In this document: positions 24,655 to 25,318 of the stretch, piece after piece
Position numbering within the stretch: the first letter of the stretch is position 1
Layout of the letters: each line of letters begins with the position of its first letter
From: Bacteroidota bacterium
Lineage (GTDB): Bacteria; Bacteroidota; Bacteroidia; Bacteroidales; Dysgonomonadaceae
NCBI GenBank assembly: GCA_023399295.1
Contig: JAEWQF010000073.1
Span: forward strand, 1 to 25,318
Direction of reading: 5' to 3'
DNA: 25,318 nt
The notes under the pieces: model-generated
The model's database searches: none
Told to the model about the DNA's origin: nothing
The model's input: only the letters and a program-made list of their open reading frames with translations
Translations under genes and position numbers: made by a program

Positions 24655-25197
24655 ATGACTGAAGAGAGAAAAAAATGGTACGTTTTGCGTGCTGTTAGTG
24701 GTAAAGAAAACAAAGTCAAAGAGTATCTTGAGTCAGAGATTAAAAAAACCGATTTAGGAAAGTACATTTCTCAGGTTCTCATTCCTACAGAAAAGACTTA
24801 CACGGTACGAAACGGCAAGAAAGTGATGAAAGAACGCGCTTATCTTCCCGGTTATGTGCTGATTGAGGCTGAACTGACGGGTGAGGTGATTCACGAACTG
24901 AAGAATATCAATTACGTTGCCGGCTTCCTGCCCAACACCACTGATCCGCAACCCCTCCGGGAGTCGGAAGTGAAACGCATCCTCGGCACGATGGATGAGT
25001 TGGAAGAGGCTGGTGATGAAATGGATATGAAATACTATGTGGGTGAAAACGTGAAAGTGATCGGAGGTCCTTTCAGCAGTTTTTCCGGTGTGGTGGAAGA
25101 GGTGAATGACGAGAGAAAGAAACTCAAAGTGATGGTGAAGATCTTCGGGAGGAAACAGCTCCTGGAGTTGAGTTATATGCAAGTAGAGAAGGAATAG
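24655..25197 (+). CDS. nusG: Transcription termination/antitermination protein NusG
   Basis: A 180-residue protein with an NGN domain (KKWYVLRAVSGKENKVKEYL; LPGYVLIEAEL near 63; VAGFLPNT near 88). A C-terminal KOW domain follows (VKVIGGPFSSFSGVVEEVN near 131-149). NusG binds the RNA polymerase clamp and couples it to Rho or to the ribosome. The ATG at 24655 follows secE by 20 nt, with GAAAGA upstream. The conserved downstream partner rplK begins 75 nt after its stop. Confidence 0.97.
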   Translation: MTEERKKWYVLRAVSGKENKVKEYLESEIKKTDLGKYISQVLIPTEKTYTVRNGKKVMKERAYLPGYVLIEAELTGEVIHELKNINYVAGFLPNTTDPQPLRESEVKRILGTMDELEEAGDEMDMKYYVGENVKVIGGPFSSFSGVVEEVNDERKKLKVMVKIFGRKQLLELSYMQVEKE

Positions 25198-25272
25198 TCA
25201 GCAATTTGGTTACGCAGATTCTGTAAGTTCTTCAATGTGTTTCGAAAACCGTAATTTATTAAAATCAAGAAA

Positions 25273-25318
25273 ATGGCTAAAGAAGTTGCCGGACAACTAA
25301 AATTACAAATCAAAGGAG
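25273..25318 (+). CDS. rplK: 50S ribosomal protein uL11 (3' end outside window)
   Basis: Only the first 15 codons are in the window: MAKEVAGQLKLQIKG, the canonical start of Bacteroidota uL11. The gene runs off the right edge. Position directly after nusG is the conserved secE-nusG-rplK-rplA order. The upstream 75 nt show no terminator. Confidence 0.92.
   Translation, partial: MAKEVAGQLKLQIKG

Overview
The window is a stretch of core chromosome from a member of the Bacteroidota, most likely order Bacteroidales. A Dysgonomonadaceae-like organism (Proteiniphilum/Petrimonas group) is my guess and is not proven here. Four things point this way. Promoters fit the Bacteroidota pattern TTTG-N19-TAnnTTTG. 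Start codons lack clear Shine-Dalgarno sequences. The lineage families DUF4835 and DUF4301 are present, with a PorE-like OmpA lipoprotein. The gene order rpsU-xerC-hpf-tRNAs-tuf-tRNA-Trp-secE-nusG-rplK is typical of the phylum.

Layout. At 1-1.8 kb is the 3' part of a GH51 arabinofuranosidase gene. It converges on a short mannose-1-phosphate guanylyltransferase gene across a bidirectional terminator. Next come a tRNA-Leu with its own promoter and terminator, then enolase, a MarC-family membrane protein, and a two-gene unit (small membrane protein plus OmpH/Skp-like protein), all on the minus strand. On the plus strand follow a PepD dipeptidase, a secreted DNase-I-fold phosphohydrolase, TatA and TatC. 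From 10.5 to 14.7 kb a minus-strand operon runs DUF4835-recN-rlmB-ridA-yccF. From 14.8 to 18.4 kb are the PorE-like lipoprotein and a DUF4301 protein. From 18.7 kb to the end, plus strand, are dnaK, rpsU, xerC, hpf, four tRNAs (Thr, Tyr, Gly, Thr), tuf, tRNA-Trp, secE, nusG and the first codons of rplK.

How the genes relate. The right third is translation and transcription machinery: bS21, ribosome hibernation factor, tRNAs, EF-Tu, NusG and L11, plus the SecE translocon subunit and the DnaK chaperone. The middle combines envelope biogenesis (OmpH, TatAC, PorE-like lipoprotein) with DNA/RNA maintenance (RecN, RlmB). The left end is carbohydrate and central metabolism.

I see no CRISPR array, insertion sequence, prophage or defence island, and no clearly new multi-gene system. 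The points most worth a second look are these: DUF4301 reads like a diverged UDP-sugar pyrophosphorylase; a strong terminator hairpin overlaps the 5' end of the PorE-like gene; a heptamer-repeat element sits just upstream of both ridA and rpsU; the rpsU leader has alternative hairpins; and one tRNA-Thr carries an acceptor-stem mismatch.
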